Notes: generated by a model not told the origin, from the sequence alone. Counted from the first letter of the stretch, positions 18,907 to 29,075 are shown. The stretch: 64,000 bases of DNA from Alcaligenaceae bacterium (GCA_013416435.1 JACCEN010000004.1:62001-126000); one strand, 5' to 3'. Numbers and translations are program-made.

Positions 18907-19845
18907 TCAGGGCTCAAGGGGAGGCACCGGCGTGATCGGCATGCCTGGCACGTTCAACATCGGCGCGGGTACCGGGGCCAGAAGCTCCGTGATATTGGCG
19001 CCCGCGCCGGCGGACGCGTTCATGTCGTCGATACGCTGCTCGGCACGGCGATTCAGCACAACAATGCTGATGCGTCTGTTAACGGCGGCGGCCGGGTTAT
19101 CTTTAACAAGGCTGACGCTGTCCGCCAGGCCCAGTATCCGCTTGATCCTGTTTTCGGACAGTCCGCCCGCGACCAGCTCGCGCCGCGCCGCGTTGGCCCG
19201 GTCCGCGGACAACTCCCAATTGCTGTAGTGACGCTCCCCGGTGGCGTACTGGGCGGAATCAGTATGCCCCGCAATGGTGATGCTGTTCGGCAATTGATTG
19301 AACGCCGGCCCCAGCTGCCGGAGGATGCTGCGCATGTAGGGCTGCACCTGCGCGCTGCCGGTCGCGAACATGGGGCGATTCTGCTTGTCCACGATCTGTA
19401 TCCTCAAGCCGTCGGGCGTCATGTCCAGCAGCAACTGCGGCCGGAACTGCTGCAGCACCGGATCGGTTTCTATCATGTTGTCCAGTTCTTCGCGCAAACG
19501 CTCCAGCCGCTGGACATCGCGGATGTCGCCTTCGGTATGCGTATCGCCCCGCGAAGGAACCGGCATGGGATTCGGGATGATGCTGGGCGACCCCGCGGGA
19601 ATGACGCTGGCGCTCCGGTCGTCCTTCATGCCGCCCGTGACGGCGGTCATGAGGGGCATGCGGAAATATTCGGCGATGATCTGGAGATCCCTGGGGGTGA
19701 CCAGCGACAACAGCCACATCACGAGAAAGAACGCCATCATGGCGGTCATAAAGTCCGCGTACGCGATCTTCCAGCTGCCGCCGTGATGAGGCTCGATATG
19801 CTTGCGCTTGCGGCGCGTTACGATGCGCGGTTCCGTCTTCTTCAT
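18907..19845 (-). CDS. motB: MotB, flagellar stator peptidoglycan-binding subunit
   Basis: Stator subunit anchoring the motor to peptidoglycan. The single membrane helix holds the proton-binding Asp (AYADFMTAMMAFFLVMWLLS), and the C-terminal OmpA-like domain has ITIAGHTDSAQYATG and LSADRANAARRELV. N-terminal basic stretch TRRKRKHIEPHHGGSWK is typical. 312 residues. It starts six bases after motA, so the two are co-translated. Confidence 0.97.
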   Translation of the reverse strand: MKKTEPRIVTRRKRKHIEPHHGGSWKIAYADFMTAMMAFFLVMWLLSLVTPRDLQIIAEYFRMPLMTAVTGGMKDDRSASVIPAGSPSIIPNPMPVPSRGDTHTEGDIRDVQRLERLREELDNMIETDPVLQQFRPQLLLDMTPDGLRIQIVDKQNRPMFATGSAQVQPYMRSILRQLGPAFNQLPNSITIAGHTDSAQYATGERHYSNWELSADRANAARRELVAGGLSENRIKRILGLADSVSLVKDNPAAAVNRRISIVVLNRRAEQRIDDMNASAGAGANITELLAPVPAPMLNVPGMPITPVPPLEP

Positions 19846-19851
19846 GGAGCC

Positions 19852-20724
19852 TTACGCTTTCTTGCCCGGATTGCGAGTCTGGCGGACGTGGTCTTCGAGT
19901 TCCATGAACGAGGGCCGCACATACGAGTACAGCACCTTGCGGCCGAACTCGACGGCTAGCGGCGGCGGATAGCCGTTCATGCTGGCCAGCAGCGTCACTT
20001 TGATGCATTCCAGCACCTTGGCCGACGCCACCGAGCGTCGCTCGATCACCGACGCCAAGGGCGCGACGAAGCCATAGGCCAGCAAGATGCCCAGGAAGGT
20101 ACCCACCATGGCCTTGGAAATCAGGTCGGCAAGAATGGCGGGAGGCTGGTCCACGGAAGCCAGCGCCTTGATCACGCCCAGCACCGCCGCGACGATCCCG
20201 AAGGCCGGCAAGCCGTCGGCAACGGCACGCAATGCATGGCAGGGAATGTTGAGTTCGTGCAGATGGGTGTCGATTTCCTGATCCATCAGGGTTTCGATTT
20301 CATAGGGGCTCATGTTGCCGCTGACCATCAAGCGCAGGTAATCCGTCAGGAACTCCATGAGTTTCTTGTCGCGCAGAATACGCGGGTATTCCGCAAAGAT
20401 CGCGCTCGACTCCGGTTCTTCGATATCCGTCTCGATGGACATCAGGCCGTCCCGCCTGGCTTTGTTGAGCAATACGTACAGCAGCGCCATGAGCTCCATG
20501 TACAGCTCTTTGCTGTAAGGACTTTTGCGGACGACGGCGGGCAAGGCATCGATGAGCAGCTTGACCGATTTGCCGCTGCTGGCCGCTATGTAGGCGCCCA
20601 GCGCCGCGCCGCCGATCAGCACGAATTCAAAGGGCTGATACAAGGCCCCGAGGTGTCCGCCCAAAGCAATGAAGCTTCCGAACACCGAAAAAAATACGAT
20701 CAGGAAACCGACGAGAATAAACAC
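19852..20724 (-). CDS. motA: MotA, flagellar stator proton-channel subunit
   Basis: Four-helix stator subunit that forms the proton channel with MotB. The start is taken as GTG at 20724 because it gives the family N-terminus MFILVGFLIVFFSVFGSF and has GAAGG seven bases upstream; another GTG at 20745 would add seven unlike residues. 290 residues. Conserved features include the cytosolic loop (ARRDGLMSIETDIEEPESS) and helix 3-4 region (GIVAAVLGVIKALASVDQPP, GTFLGILLAYGFVAPLA). Separated from flhC by a strong terminator, so motA probably has its own promoter. Confidence 0.95.
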   Translation of the reverse strand: MFILVGFLIVFFSVFGSFIALGGHLGALYQPFEFVLIGGAALGAYIAASSGKSVKLLIDALPAVVRKSPYSKELYMELMALLYVLLNKARRDGLMSIETDIEEPESSAIFAEYPRILRDKKLMEFLTDYLRLMVSGNMSPYEIETLMDQEIDTHLHELNIPCHALRAVADGLPAFGIVAAVLGVIKALASVDQPPAILADLISKAMVGTFLGILLAYGFVAPLASVIERRSVASAKVLECIKVTLLASMNGYPPPLAVEFGRKVLYSYVRPSFMELEDHVRQTRNPGKKA

Positions 20725-20825
20725 GGATGGGCCTTCATTAAACACATGGCGTATATGATCCCTTTTTTCACGTGCGCAAAAGCGCCATTCAAAGGGGCTT
20801 TTTGAGCCTAAATCCCCGCTCTAGG

Positions 20826-20858
20826 CAAAAAAATGCCGCCCCGGCAAGCCGAGGCGGC
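20826..20858 (-). terminator. Intrinsic terminator after flhDC
   Basis: Read on the minus strand, an 11-bp stem (GCCGCCTCGGC paired with GCCGGGGCGGC, one mismatch, tight loop) is followed by seven U residues in ATTTTTTTG. It lies about 33 bases past the flhC stop and upstream of motA, so it should end the flhDC transcript and separate class I expression from motAB-che expression. Confidence 0.85.
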
Positions 20859-20890
20859 GTGTTTCCGTGGCGGCGCCTGCCGGCGGCGCA

Positions 20891-21505
20891 TCAGCCGGTC
20901 AGTGAGCCGGACTGCTGTGCAGCTGCCTTGCGGGCGGTCCGCAGCGCAGCCGTGGGGTTGCCCATTGCCGTCTTGCGCGCGCGAGTCTTGCCGGCACGCG
21001 GAGGCGGCCTGCAAATGGCGCATACGAAATCACCCTGTGGGTCGTGGGCGTGCGCGACGAAGCCGCCTTTGCAGCGCGTGCAGCTGGACAACTGCAGCAT
21101 GTTGCTGTCGAAGAAGCGCACCAGCATCCATGCCCGCGTGAAGCTGAGCACCGGTTCGTCGTCCGTATCGTCGGGACGGCCCGCGGAAGCCTGTTCCAGG
21201 TACATGCGGTAAGCCTGCACCAGCGCATGGGCCTTCTTGGCCGGCGTGTAGGTGTCCATGTACTTGTAGACACTGTAGAACAGGCTGGAATGTATGTTGG
21301 GGAGCCACGTCATGAACCAGTCCACCGAAAACGGGAGCATGCCCTTGGGTGGCGAGCAGCCCTTGATTTCCCTGTATAAACGGGCCAGGCGGTCGTAGCT
21401 GAGATTGGTTTCCGCTTGCAGCACCTGCAGGCGGGCTCCGAGACGGATCATTTCGGTGGCCAGCAGAATTTCTTCCGCTTCTTTCGCCACGCTCTTGGTT
21501 GCCAT
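20891..21505 (-). CDS. flhC: FlhC, flagellar master transcription activator
   Basis: Zinc-containing subunit of the FlhD4C2 activator that switches on flagellar class II genes. 204 residues; the four zinc cysteines are visible as CTRC and CAIC in the C-terminal half. Other motifs: YDRLARLYREIKGCSPPKGM and PFSVDWFMTWLPNIHSSLF. A basic Ala-rich tail (about 35 residues after CAIC) extends the protein slightly past E. coli FlhC. It follows flhD after 20 bases. Confidence 0.96.
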   Translation of the reverse strand: MATKSVAKEAEEILLATEMIRLGARLQVLQAETNLSYDRLARLYREIKGCSPPKGMLPFSVDWFMTWLPNIHSSLFYSVYKYMDTYTPAKKAHALVQAYRMYLEQASAGRPDDTDDEPVLSFTRAWMLVRFFDSNMLQLSSCTRCKGGFVAHAHDPQGDFVCAICRPPPRAGKTRARKTAMGNPTAALRTARKAAAQQSGSLTG

Positions 21506-21525
21506 GCTTGTATACCCGCGTCGAA

Positions 21526-21849
21526 TCAGACGTCTTGCTGGACAGGTTGCTGGGCCAGCAAGATGGTGGAGTGTGCCTGCTGCAGCACGCCGCCCAGGAC
21601 GTCTTGCGTAAGTGTGCTCAGGAGATCGTAGTCGTTGAGTCGAAACTTGCAGATCAAGGAACTGGAGGAAGCCAGCTTGACCAGTTGAGCAGGCGATAGG
21701 CGCATAACCGTTTCCGCAACGTCCGCATCCAGACCGAGGCGGAACATACCCGCTGCGTAGTTTTCCCGCAACAGGCGCTGCGCCAGCATCAAGTATGACA
21801 AATTGACTTCTTGAATATCACTTAATGCTGAGTTATCTATGACGGGCAT
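21526..21849 (-). CDS. flhD: FlhD, flagellar master regulator subunit
   Basis: Partner of FlhC in the class I activator. 107 residues from the ATG at 21849, which has AGGAGG upstream; the frame extends to 21957 but the added residues are not FlhD-like. Typical stretches: [19 protein letters not shown] and [20 protein letters not shown]. It is first in flhDC; the long AT-rich region upstream should hold the controlling promoter. Confidence 0.96.
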   Translation of the reverse strand: MPVIDNSALSDIQEVNLSYLMLAQRLLRENYAAGMFRLGLDADVAETVMRLSPAQLVKLASSSSLICKFRLNDYDLLSTLTQDVLGGVLQQAHSTILLAQQPVQQDV

Positions 21850-22199
21850 TTGCCCCTCCTGAGAAATCGAACTAGCGTTACAAAAACGAAAATATATGTA
21901 ACGACAAAATTTGTTAATTAAGTAAGCAAAACCAATTGTAGTGAGCAAAAATGACAACTCTTTTGATCCACAGCAAAAAACGTTTGCCAGATGGTTTTTT
22001 TGCCCCTAATGTCTATGCGGATATCGCATGAAACTAGGCGTAATGGTATCAAAGATTCATAGTTGATTACATTACAGCCAAGCTGTGTTACATAAAATAA
22101 GAGCTTTTCTCAGGCAAAGTTACAGTTCCCGGCCAATAAACAACACTGCCGACGGCAGCAATATATTGAACCGTGGGGAAAACCCGCCATAATGTAAGC
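21850..22199. promoter_or_regulatory. AT-rich divergent control region of flhDC and the NlpC gene
   Basis: A 350-base stretch without a supported gene, much richer in A+T than its surroundings, with poly-T and poly-A runs. On the minus strand it contains the flhD ribosome site (AGGAGG just before the ATG). I could not choose a unique flhD promoter by eye; TTGTCA at about 21952-21957 on the minus strand is one possible -35. Its length and composition suggest several regulatory inputs to flhDC, which is inference. Confidence 0.5.
22166..22193 (+). promoter_or_regulatory. Candidate sigma-70 promoter of the NlpC/P60 gene
   Basis: TTGAAC at 22166-22171, a 16-base spacer, and CATAAT at 22188-22193. 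Transcription would start at about 22199-22200, exactly at the proposed ATG, so the mRNA would be leaderless or nearly so. No Shine-Dalgarno sequence is present, which agrees with that reading. Confidence 0.45.
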
Positions 22200-22727
22200 A
22201 TGATGCAGACTGTTACCCAGAACACACGGCCGCGCCGCGCCTTTCTGGTGGCGGGACTCGCCGCGATGCTTGCCGCATGCGCCGGCCCCGGCGGGGGCCG
22301 ACGGGATTCCGCTGCCCCCGGCGGCCGAAGCATCTCGGTGCATCCGCAACAGCGCGGCGACGTCGTCCTGACGGCGCTCAGCCTCCTCGAATCGAACTAT
22401 CGCTACGGCGGCTCCCATCCTCATTCAGGCTTCGACTGCAGCGGACTGGTGGCCTATGTGTTCAACCACTCGGCGCGTCAACGCCTGCCACACAATACCG
22501 CGCAAATTGCACAGCTCAGCCGCAAGATATCGAAACGCCAGCTGAAGGCCGGCGACTTCGTTTTTTTCAATACGCTGAATCGTCCGTATTCGCATATGGG
22601 CATCTACATAGGCGAAGGAAAATTCATCAATGCTCCGTCCAGCGGCGGGCGCGTCCGCATCGATTCGCTGGATAATCCCTACTTCGCCCAGCGCTTCGAA
22701 TCGGCGCGAACCCTGTTCAGCTCGTGA
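22200..22727 (+). CDS. NlpC/P60 cysteine peptidase lipoprotein
   Basis: Predicted outer-membrane-attached peptidoglycan endopeptidase. A lipoprotein signal (RRAFLVAGLAAMLAAC, lipid Cys27) is followed by an NlpC/P60 domain: catalytic Cys80 in GGSHPHSGFDCSG, His132 in RPYSHMGIYIGEG. 175 residues, close to Spr/NlpC-type enzymes. ATGs lie at 22200 and 22203; a GTG at 22173 is possible but would precede the promoter. Position between flhDC and glpD gives no functional hint. Confidence 0.88.
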   Translation: MMQTVTQNTRPRRAFLVAGLAAMLAACAGPGGGRRDSAAPGGRSISVHPQQRGDVVLTALSLLESNYRYGGSHPHSGFDCSGLVAYVFNHSARQRLPHNTAQIAQLSRKISKRQLKAGDFVFFNTLNRPYSHMGIYIGEGKFINAPSSGGRVRIDSLDNPYFAQRFESARTLFSS

Positions 22728-22729
22728 CG

Positions 22730-22864
22730 GGGGTCAGACCCCATGCGGGGTCTGACCCTGGCTCATTCATGAAAAGGGGTCGGACCCCGTATGGGGTCCG
22801 ACCCCAACTCATGGCCCGAAGGGGCCAGACCCCGCGTGGGGTCAGACCCGTGGGTCTGACCCCC
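22730..22864. repeat. Palindrome cluster 3 (three copies)
   Basis: Copies at 22730-22759 (spacer ATGC), 22776-22805 (spacer GTAT) and a rearranged one at 22821-22864. The second reads GGGGTCGGACCCC and GGGGTCCGACCCC: the central A became G and its partner T became C, keeping the pairing. The third copy has an extra half-element. The cluster lies between the convergent NlpC and glpD genes. Confidence 0.93.
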
Positions 22865-22871
22865 TCACGAT

Positions 22872-24464
22872 TCAGCCGGGCAAGGTCTGATAGCGCTGGG
22901 CCAGGGCGATAAAGTCTTCCAGACCGGGGTCCACGCCGGTTTCCTCGTGCATGATTTCCGCGACACGGGGGGCCAGTTCTTCTGCCAGCCGCGCATCCAG
23001 GAACAACAGGCGCGAGCGTCTGGCCAGCATGTCCTCGACTTTGCGCGCATATTCGTGGCGCGCGGCAAAACGCAACATGGCTTCGGTAAGCCCATCGGCC
23101 AGCAACACGTCGCTTCCGGGAAGCGACTGAACAAAGGCCGCCTCGCTGCCGTAGGCTTCCAGTCCCGGCGGCGCCGCCATGGCGGACCGCGCTTGGCCCT
23201 CCTGCCCGCCCACCAAGGCGAAATCGGCGGTCTCGGAGGGCGGCAGGCGATCGAGCAAACCCGCCTCGACGCATTTTTCCAGAACATCTTCGGCCATGGC
23301 GCGATAGGTGGTCCATTTGCCGCCGGTAACGGTTACCAAGCCGCTGGGGCTGGAGAGGACGGTGTGCTCGCGACTGATCTTCTTGGTGCTGGCGCCCTCG
23401 TTGTCGGGCGGACGCACCAAGGGACGCAGCCCCACCCATATGCTGCGGACATCCTGGCGCCCGGGTGCGCGTTCCAGATACTTGGCGGCTTCGCCGAGAA
23501 TGAAGTCGACCTCCTGCGCAAAGGCTTGCGGCTCGGGGTCCAGGTTAGCCGCTGGCGTATCCGTAGTGCCCAATATGACCTTGCCCAGCCAGGGCACGGC
23601 AAACAGCACCCGTCCGTCTTGCGTCTTGGGCACCAGCAAGGCGTGTTCGCCGGGAAAGAACTCGCGGTCCACCACCAGATGCACCCCCTGGCTGGGCGCC
23701 ACCATCGCCTGCGTCGCGCGGCCGCCGGCCTCGCCATCCATTTGCCGGATGCCGTCCACCCAGACTCCCGTCGCATTGACGACGCAGCGCGCCTTGATCG
23801 TATAGACTGCGCCGGTCTCCGCGTCGCGACATTGGACGCCCGCCACCTTTTGCCGGTCGTGGATCAGCCCGGTGACAGGACAATAGTTGATCAGCAGCGC
23901 GCCCTGCGCGGCGGCCGTCCTGGCAAGCGCCAGCGCCAGCCGGGCATCGTCGAACTGCCCGTCCCAATACTTGACGCCGCCCTTCAGGCCCTGGGCGCGT
24001 ACGCCGGGTATGCAGCGACGGGTCTGGGTGACCCCGAGGAATTCGGTGCTGCCCAGGCCTGCCTTGCCCGCCAGGGCATCGTAGACCTTCAGGCCCACCC
24101 CATAAAAAGGCGTTTCCCAACACTTGTAGCCGGGCATGACGAATGGCAGAGGCCTAGCCAGATGCGGAGCATTGCGCAACAGTATCGTGCGCTCGTGAAG
24201 CGCTTCGCGCACCAGCGCCATATTGCCTTGGGCCAGATACCGGACGCCGCCGTGCACCAGCTTGGTTGCACGCGACGAGGTTCCCTTGGCAAAGTCATGC
24301 GATTCAAGAAGCACAACGGACAGGCCGCGCAAAGTCGCATCCAGCGCCACGCCCAGCCCGGTGGCGCCTCCTCCGATGACGACCATGTCGACGGCATCCA
24401 ATCCCGCCAGCGTCGCGATGAGCCGAGAACGCTCTGTGGTCAAAGGTGGAACGAGACTAGTCAT
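22872..24464 (-). CDS. glpD: GlpD, aerobic glycerol-3-phosphate dehydrogenase
   Basis: FAD-linked, membrane-associated enzyme oxidising glycerol 3-phosphate to dihydroxyacetone phosphate with electrons to quinone. FAD-binding motif at the N-terminus: [18 protein letters not shown], then [18 protein letters not shown]. 530 residues from the ATG at 24464; the frame extends to 24539 but the added part does not fit. Divergent from glpK, together covering glycerol use. The C-terminal all-helical domain of the GlpD family is present and complete. Confidence 0.96.
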   Translation of the reverse strand: MTSLVPPLTTERSRLIATLAGLDAVDMVVIGGGATGLGVALDATLRGLSVVLLESHDFAKGTSSRATKLVHGGVRYLAQGNMALVREALHERTILLRNAPHLARPLPFVMPGYKCWETPFYGVGLKVYDALAGKAGLGSTEFLGVTQTRRCIPGVRAQGLKGGVKYWDGQFDDARLALALARTAAAQGALLINYCPVTGLIHDRQKVAGVQCRDAETGAVYTIKARCVVNATGVWVDGIRQMDGEAGGRATQAMVAPSQGVHLVVDREFFPGEHALLVPKTQDGRVLFAVPWLGKVILGTTDTPAANLDPEPQAFAQEVDFILGEAAKYLERAPGRQDVRSIWVGLRPLVRPPDNEGASTKKISREHTVLSSPSGLVTVTGGKWTTYRAMAEDVLEKCVEAGLLDRLPPSETADFALVGGQEGQARSAMAAPPGLEAYGSEAAFVQSLPGSDVLLADGLTEAMLRFAARHEYARKVEDMLARRSRLLFLDARLAEELAPRVAEIMHEETGVDPGLEDFIALAQRYQTLPG

Positions 24465-24603
24465 ATGGATGGCAACCCGAAAAAAGAAGAAGCCCCGTAA
24501 GTTTAAAGCAGCCGGCACGAAATGGCTGGGTTCGCCCATGCGGCTTGTAGCGCGCGCTGGCTGCCCTTACACTTCGAACGTCCATTTTTCCACCTATGCT
24601 CTC

Positions 24604-26097
24604 ATGACTTACATACTCGCGCTCGACCAGGGAACCTCCAGCTCACGCAGCATCGTCTTCGATCGACGGGGAAATATCGCGGCTCTGGCACAGAAGGAAC
24701 TCACGCAGCACTACCCCCAGCCGGGCTGGGTCGAGCACGACCCCATGGAAATATGGCGCACGCAATTGGAAACCGCGCGCGATGCGATCGCCAAGGCCGG
24801 CCTGCAGGCGTCGGACATCGCCTGCGTGGGCATCACCAATCAGCGCGAGACCACGGTGGTCTGGAACCGCAAGACCGGTGAACCGGTATGCAGGGCCATC
24901 GTGTGGCAGGACCGGCGCTCGGAACCCACGTGCGCAGCGCTGCGCGAGCAAGGCCACGACACCCAGATACTTGAAAAAACCGGCCTGCGCGTGGATGCCT
25001 ACTTTTCAGGAACCAAGCTGAAATGGATACTGGACAACACGCCGCAGGCGCGCCGGCTGGCCGAGAAAGGAGAGCTGGCTTTCGGAACGATAGACAGCTG
25101 GCTGATCTGGCAATTGACCAAGGGCCGCGTCCACGCTTCGGACGTCAGCAATGCGTCGCGCAGCATGCTGTTCGACGTGCACCGCAACACCTGGGACGAT
25201 GCGCTGATGGGCTTGCTGGACATCCCGCCAGGCCTGATGCCCGACGTGCTTCCCTCCTCGGCGCATTACGGCGACGTGGACGCCGAATGGCTGGGCCGTG
25301 CCATACCGATATGCGGCGTAGCGGGCGACCAGCAGAGCGCCTTGTTCGGGCAGGCGTGCTTCTCCGAAGGCATGGCCAAGAATACGTATGGAACCGGATG
25401 CTTCATGCTGATGCACACCGGCGGAAAGTTTCAGATCTCCCGCAATGGCCTGGTCACGACCAGCGCGGCCCAGACTAGCGGGCGAACCGAATATGCGCTC
25501 GAAGGCAGTGTCTTCGTCGCCGGCGCCGTGGTGCAGTGGCTGCGCGACGGGCTCGGCGCCTTCGGCAAAAGCAGCGAGGTCGAAGCGCTCGCACAATCGG
25601 TGCCCGACTCCGGCGGCGTCATGCTTGTGCCGGCATTTACCGGTCTGGGCGCACCGTACTGGAAGCCTGATGTCCGCGGAACGATCACCGGCCTTACGCG
25701 AGGCAGCACGATGGCGCATATCGCGCGCGCGGCGCTGGAAAGCATCGCGTTCCAAAGCGCGGCACTGCTACAGGCCATGAGCCGCGATGCCGTGGCCGCG
25801 GGCGCTGCCCCCCTGGCCGAGCTCCGTGTCGACGGCGGGGCCTGCGTGAATGACCTGCTGATGCAGTTTCAGGCGGACCTCCTGGGCATCCCCGTCCTGC
25901 GTCCGACCATGATCGAAACGACGGCGCTGGGCGCGGCTTATCTGGCCGGCCTGCATCACGGCATCTATCAAGACAAGGAAGAGCTGTCCGCGCTATGGCG
26001 GATCGAGCGACGCTTTACGCCCGGCATGCCGGCCGGCCAAGCCGACGAGCTCATGCAAAAATGGGAACATGCGGTGCGCCAGGCTTGCGCCGATTAG
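24604..26097 (+). CDS. glpK: GlpK, glycerol kinase
   Basis: Phosphorylates glycerol to sn-glycerol 3-phosphate with ATP. 497 residues, full length, of the FGGY kinase family: N-terminal [20 protein letters not shown], the [12 protein letters not shown] motif, and C-terminal [20 protein letters not shown]. The ATG at 24604 is chosen from family alignment. No glpF or glpR is adjacent. The last four bases overlap the hipA stop on the other strand. Confidence 0.97.
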   Translation: MTYILALDQGTSSSRSIVFDRRGNIAALAQKELTQHYPQPGWVEHDPMEIWRTQLETARDAIAKAGLQASDIACVGITNQRETTVVWNRKTGEPVCRAIVWQDRRSEPTCAALREQGHDTQILEKTGLRVDAYFSGTKLKWILDNTPQARRLAEKGELAFGTIDSWLIWQLTKGRVHASDVSNASRSMLFDVHRNTWDDALMGLLDIPPGLMPDVLPSSAHYGDVDAEWLGRAIPICGVAGDQQSALFGQACFSEGMAKNTYGTGCFMLMHTGGKFQISRNGLVTTSAAQTSGRTEYALEGSVFVAGAVVQWLRDGLGAFGKSSEVEALAQSVPDSGGVMLVPAFTGLGAPYWKPDVRGTITGLTRGSTMAHIARAALESIAFQSAALLQAMSRDAVAAGAAPLAELRVDGGACVNDLLMQFQADLLGIPVLRPTMIETTALGAAYLAGLHHGIYQDKEELSALWRIERRFTPGMPAGQADELMQKWEHAVRQACAD

Positions 26098-27395
26098 GCG
26101 GCAAGCGCGACCCCGCCATTCAAGCGTTCCAGCACGGATTCGCGCACGGCGGGCGGCGCGTCGTTCAGCAGCCGCGGCCACTCGGCCTGGGCCCGGCGCA
26201 GCAGGCGGCGCGCCAGCGCCACGTAGCGCATGGGACGCAACAATCCGGCTGACCGGCACAGGGCTTCCAGATCCGCCCATCCAAAAGCCCTGAGCTTGGC
26301 GTCTATGGACCGATTGACGGCGTAATCGGCGGGGGGCACGCTTTCGAACAAGGCGCTCACGCAGATTGGGTCGTACAGGGGGGAAAGCTGCGGCGTGACG
26401 CCATCGGGATAGGTCAATGCCCAGTTTTTCAGGTGCGCATCGGTGTTGCCCAGGAGAATGAAGGCGATGAAGCGCCCGATGAACTCCTCGAGATCGGGTA
26501 CCGGCGTGCCGGACAGGGCGTCCAGAATACGGAGCATGCCGCCATAATCGTGAAGAATGCCGCGGCCATATTTATGGCGCGGTTCGTATTGCAGCACCTG
26601 CGCGAATTCCTCCATGTGCACGCGCAAACCGCCCGGACCGCGGTCGAAGCGCTGGACGGCCAGCATCTGATCGAACGGCAAATGCGAAGGCAGATCGGCA
26701 TCCCGGCGGGAAATGATCTCGGCCTGCGCGCAATTCAGGTCCAAGGCGCGGCATAACTGGTAGCAGGTGTATTCATTCTGTACAAGATCCGGATGACGGC
26801 TGGTTGGCAGCTTCAAGATGAATGACCCCGCCGCGCCTTTGCGCCGTATCACATAGCGCCTGCCCTCACGCACGGCGGAGAACTTCTGCACGACGCCGGG
26901 TATCGATGCGGCGTCTTCGACCGGCGATTCGACGAATCCCGGTTCCAGCACGTCCAGCCCCAATGCCGTGTGCCAGCGGCGCACCACCTCCGGCACGCCC
27001 TCCGACGCAGGCACCGGCTCGACTTCCAGTGCTCCCATCAAATCGTGGCCCGCCGCCGCCAAGAGTTCGAATTCGTCATCCGGGCTGCAGTGACGCTCTT
27101 GGGCCAGGCGCTCGCGGTTGTGGCCCTCGGGCAGCAGATTCTGGAAGTAAACCGGCCAGCGCCCGTCGTTCCTGACCAGGCGCGCGTCGCGCGGAGAAGA
27201 CAGGATTTCACGAGTCCCGGCTTCATCGGCAGCCCGGAACGCCAGGGACAGCAGCGGCCTGTCCGGGTCGTTGATGTAATCGGTATCGAAGGAAACGCGC
27301 AGAATGTCCCCATATTGAGAGAGGTAGCCAATGGCTCTTCTTTCCCCAGTGGGCAAATGCATATACATGCGCAGGTACTTGATGAATGTGCTCAT
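26094..27395 (-). CDS. hipA: HipA-type serine/threonine kinase toxin
   Basis: Kinase toxin of the HipAB system; the E. coli enzyme phosphorylates glutamyl-tRNA synthetase. 433 residues with an N-terminal HipA_N region ([17 protein letters not shown]), the substrate-loop and kinase core ([20 protein letters not shown]), the catalytic motif NTDAHLKNW and metal-binding YDPI. It looks intact. Stop overlaps the glpK end (convergent). hipB is 27 bases upstream, giving the usual hipBA order. Confidence 0.92.
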   Translation of the reverse strand: MSTFIKYLRMYMHLPTGERRAIGYLSQYGDILRVSFDTDYINDPDRPLLSLAFRAADEAGTREILSSPRDARLVRNDGRWPVYFQNLLPEGHNRERLAQERHCSPDDEFELLAAAGHDLMGALEVEPVPASEGVPEVVRRWHTALGLDVLEPGFVESPVEDAASIPGVVQKFSAVREGRRYVIRRKGAAGSFILKLPTSRHPDLVQNEYTCYQLCRALDLNCAQAEIISRRDADLPSHLPFDQMLAVQRFDRGPGGLRVHMEEFAQVLQYEPRHKYGRGILHDYGGMLRILDALSGTPVPDLEEFIGRFIAFILLGNTDAHLKNWALTYPDGVTPQLSPLYDPICVSALFESVPPADYAVNRSIDAKLRAFGWADLEALCRSAGLLRPMRYVALARRLLRRAQAEWPRLLNDAPPAVRESVLERLNGGVALAA

Positions 27396-27422
27396 GCCGT
27401 CTACCTTTTAGCGTTAACAGGC

Positions 27423-27746
27423 CTAGCCTTCGGAAGCCGGGCCGCGCCCGCCGGTAAGCAGATCGACGACGGACGGCGGGGCGTCGGCCCCCGGCGCCTG
27501 CCCCAGCAACCTCCCTCCCGAACGCACGAACCCCTCAAGTTCTTTGCGCAGTGAAGCCGGCACAAGCATGATCTCCAGCCCCAGCACGCGTGCGATTTCC
27601 TGAAGCGTGGAAAACCGGGGATCGAGCTTCCCGCTTTCCAGTCGCTGTATGGTCATGCGGCTGAGGCCCGCGCGCGCCGCAAGCTCTTCCTGGGTAAGCG
27701 CGGCATGCTTTCTTGCCGTTTCCAGTTCTCGCAGCATATTATTCAT
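27423..27746 (-). CDS. hipB: HipB-like antitoxin, XRE-family repressor
   Basis: Antitoxin and autorepressor for HipA. 107 residues from the ATG at 27746. The helix-turn-helix is clear (ALTQEELAARAGLSRMTIQR then LESGKLDPRFSTLQEIARVL). A C-terminal tail rich in Gly/Pro follows. The start lies at the edge of an AT-rich region with inverted repeats that look like its operators. Confidence 0.9.
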   Translation of the reverse strand: MNNMLRELETARKHAALTQEELAARAGLSRMTIQRLESGKLDPRFSTLQEIARVLGLEIMLVPASLRKELEGFVRSGGRLLGQAPGADAPPSVVDLLTGGRGPASEG

Positions 27747-27749
27747 TAA

Positions 27750-27865
27750 AATACTCTTTTTTGATGATATGAGTATTAATAGTATCTTATTCTCAAGCTG
27801 AATTCCAGATAATGAGCATTTTAAGCATCTTAAATACAAATAAGATACTTAAAATACTCATTATC
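27750..27865. promoter_or_regulatory. AT-rich operator region of hipBA
   Basis: Two dyads are visible. The first is AATACTC (27750-27756) facing GAGTATT (27771-27777). The second is much larger: 25-bp arms at 27808-27832 and 27841-27865, complementary at 23 of 25 positions, with an 8-nt loop; the arms contain GCATCTTA or TAAGATAC, and GTATCTTA occurs again at 27782-27789. HipB binds inverted operators upstream of its own gene in E. coli, so these are candidate operators. The large dyad might also act as a terminator-like hairpin between the divergent genes. Confidence 0.6.
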
Positions 27866-27923
27866 CATAAACAAAATGGCGGGCTCGCTGCTTTACAATG
27901 CTTTTTCCTATGCCGCGCACGCC

Positions 27924-29075
27924 ATGATCCATCCTACCCCTACCCCACCCGTCACGGTCAACTGGACCGAAGCGGGCCGTCTTCGCAACGCCTACTGGCT
28001 TCCACAATTCGGCAAGCCGCCAAAACGCATCGCCGTCGCCGATGACACGCTCGGCGCCGACGCGGCATACCGGCTGGCAAGCCAAGGCACCGCGATCCTG
28101 TGGCGAGGCGACTTCCATAACGGACGGCAACTGCTGCTGGCTCTTGCCCGGCGGGCGGACCGAAAAAGCGGAAAAGACGTTGCCTCCACCGCGAATCCGG
28201 CCGGCACGGCCGAAGCCTTTCACCGCCACCGTATGAAACAGGCCCAGCGCAGCGATCTTCTCAATCATCTGCTCGTTGAAGCCGCGCCCGAGTTCACGCT
28301 CGGCCTGAACCGCGCCCCCGACATCGCCGAGGCATGCCGGTCCGCGCTGGGCAGCGTCCCGGCCCCCTTCCTTCTTCCGTTGCGCGCCTTGCAGGGCTTC
28401 ATCGGCGCCCATGAATGGTTTCGGAAAGGGGTACCGGTGCCCGGCCTTGCGCACAACATACACGTTCCCCATGGGGTGTACTCGCCCGTGCGCGGGGAAT
28501 ACCTGACGCTGCTGTGGGACGCCCCCCTGCCCTCGGACCGCCTGGCGTTCGATATCGGGACCGGCAGCGGCGTGATTGCCGCCATTCTGGCACAGCGAGG
28601 CGTACGGAAAGTCATCGCGACAGATGTCTCCCATCGCGCGCTCGCCTGCGCGCAGGACAACCTGAAGCGCCTTTCCTTCGATCACGTGGTCGAACTCCAG
28701 GAAACCGACCTGTTTCCCGCGGGCAGCAGCCCCTTGATCGTGTGCAATCCGCCCTGGATACCCGCCAAGCCGACGACCCCCATCGAGCATGCCGTATACG
28801 ATCCAGGCAACCGCATGCTGCTGGGCTTCCTGCAAGGCCTTCCCAGCCATCTGGAGCCCGACGGAGAGGCCTGGCTGATTCTTTCCGACCTGGCTGAACG
28901 CCTGGGTCTGCGCGATAGGACTTTCCTGCCCGACGCCATCGCGCAGGCCGGCCTGCGGGTGCTGGGCAAGCTCGAAACGCGTCCGCAGCACCCCAAGTCC
29001 AGAAATGCCGACGATCCGCTGCATGCCGCCCGGTCCGGCGAAGTCACTTATCTATGGCGCCTGGGGCATGCTTGA
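27924..29075 (+). CDS. Class I SAM-dependent methyltransferase
   Basis: Predicted methyltransferase with an N5-glutamine/N6-adenine type active site. The SAM loop is FDIGTGSGVIAAILAQRG, motif II IATDVSHRALACAQDNL, and the catalytic motif VCNPPW. The first 200 residues form an N-terminal domain without a recognised function. 383 residues if started at the ATG at 27924 (MIHPTPTPPVT); an upstream ATG at 27876 is in frame but overlaps the operator side. Substrate unknown; resembles PrmC/RlmF-type enzymes only in the core. Confidence 0.8.
   Translation: MIHPTPTPPVTVNWTEAGRLRNAYWLPQFGKPPKRIAVADDTLGADAAYRLASQGTAILWRGDFHNGRQLLLALARRADRKSGKDVASTANPAGTAEAFHRHRMKQAQRSDLLNHLLVEAAPEFTLGLNRAPDIAEACRSALGSVPAPFLLPLRALQGFIGAHEWFRKGVPVPGLAHNIHVPHGVYSPVRGEYLTLLWDAPLPSDRLAFDIGTGSGVIAAILAQRGVRKVIATDVSHRALACAQDNLKRLSFDHVVELQETDLFPAGSSPLIVCNPPWIPAKPTTPIEHAVYDPGNRMLLGFLQGLPSHLEPDGEAWLILSDLAERLGLRDRTFLPDAIAQAGLRVLGKLETRPQHPKSRNADDPLHAARSGEVTYLWRLGHA

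Noticed and set aside
21850-21957. N-terminal extension of FlhD
   Set aside because: Hydrophobic residues unlike FlhD; AGGAGG precedes the ATG at 21849.
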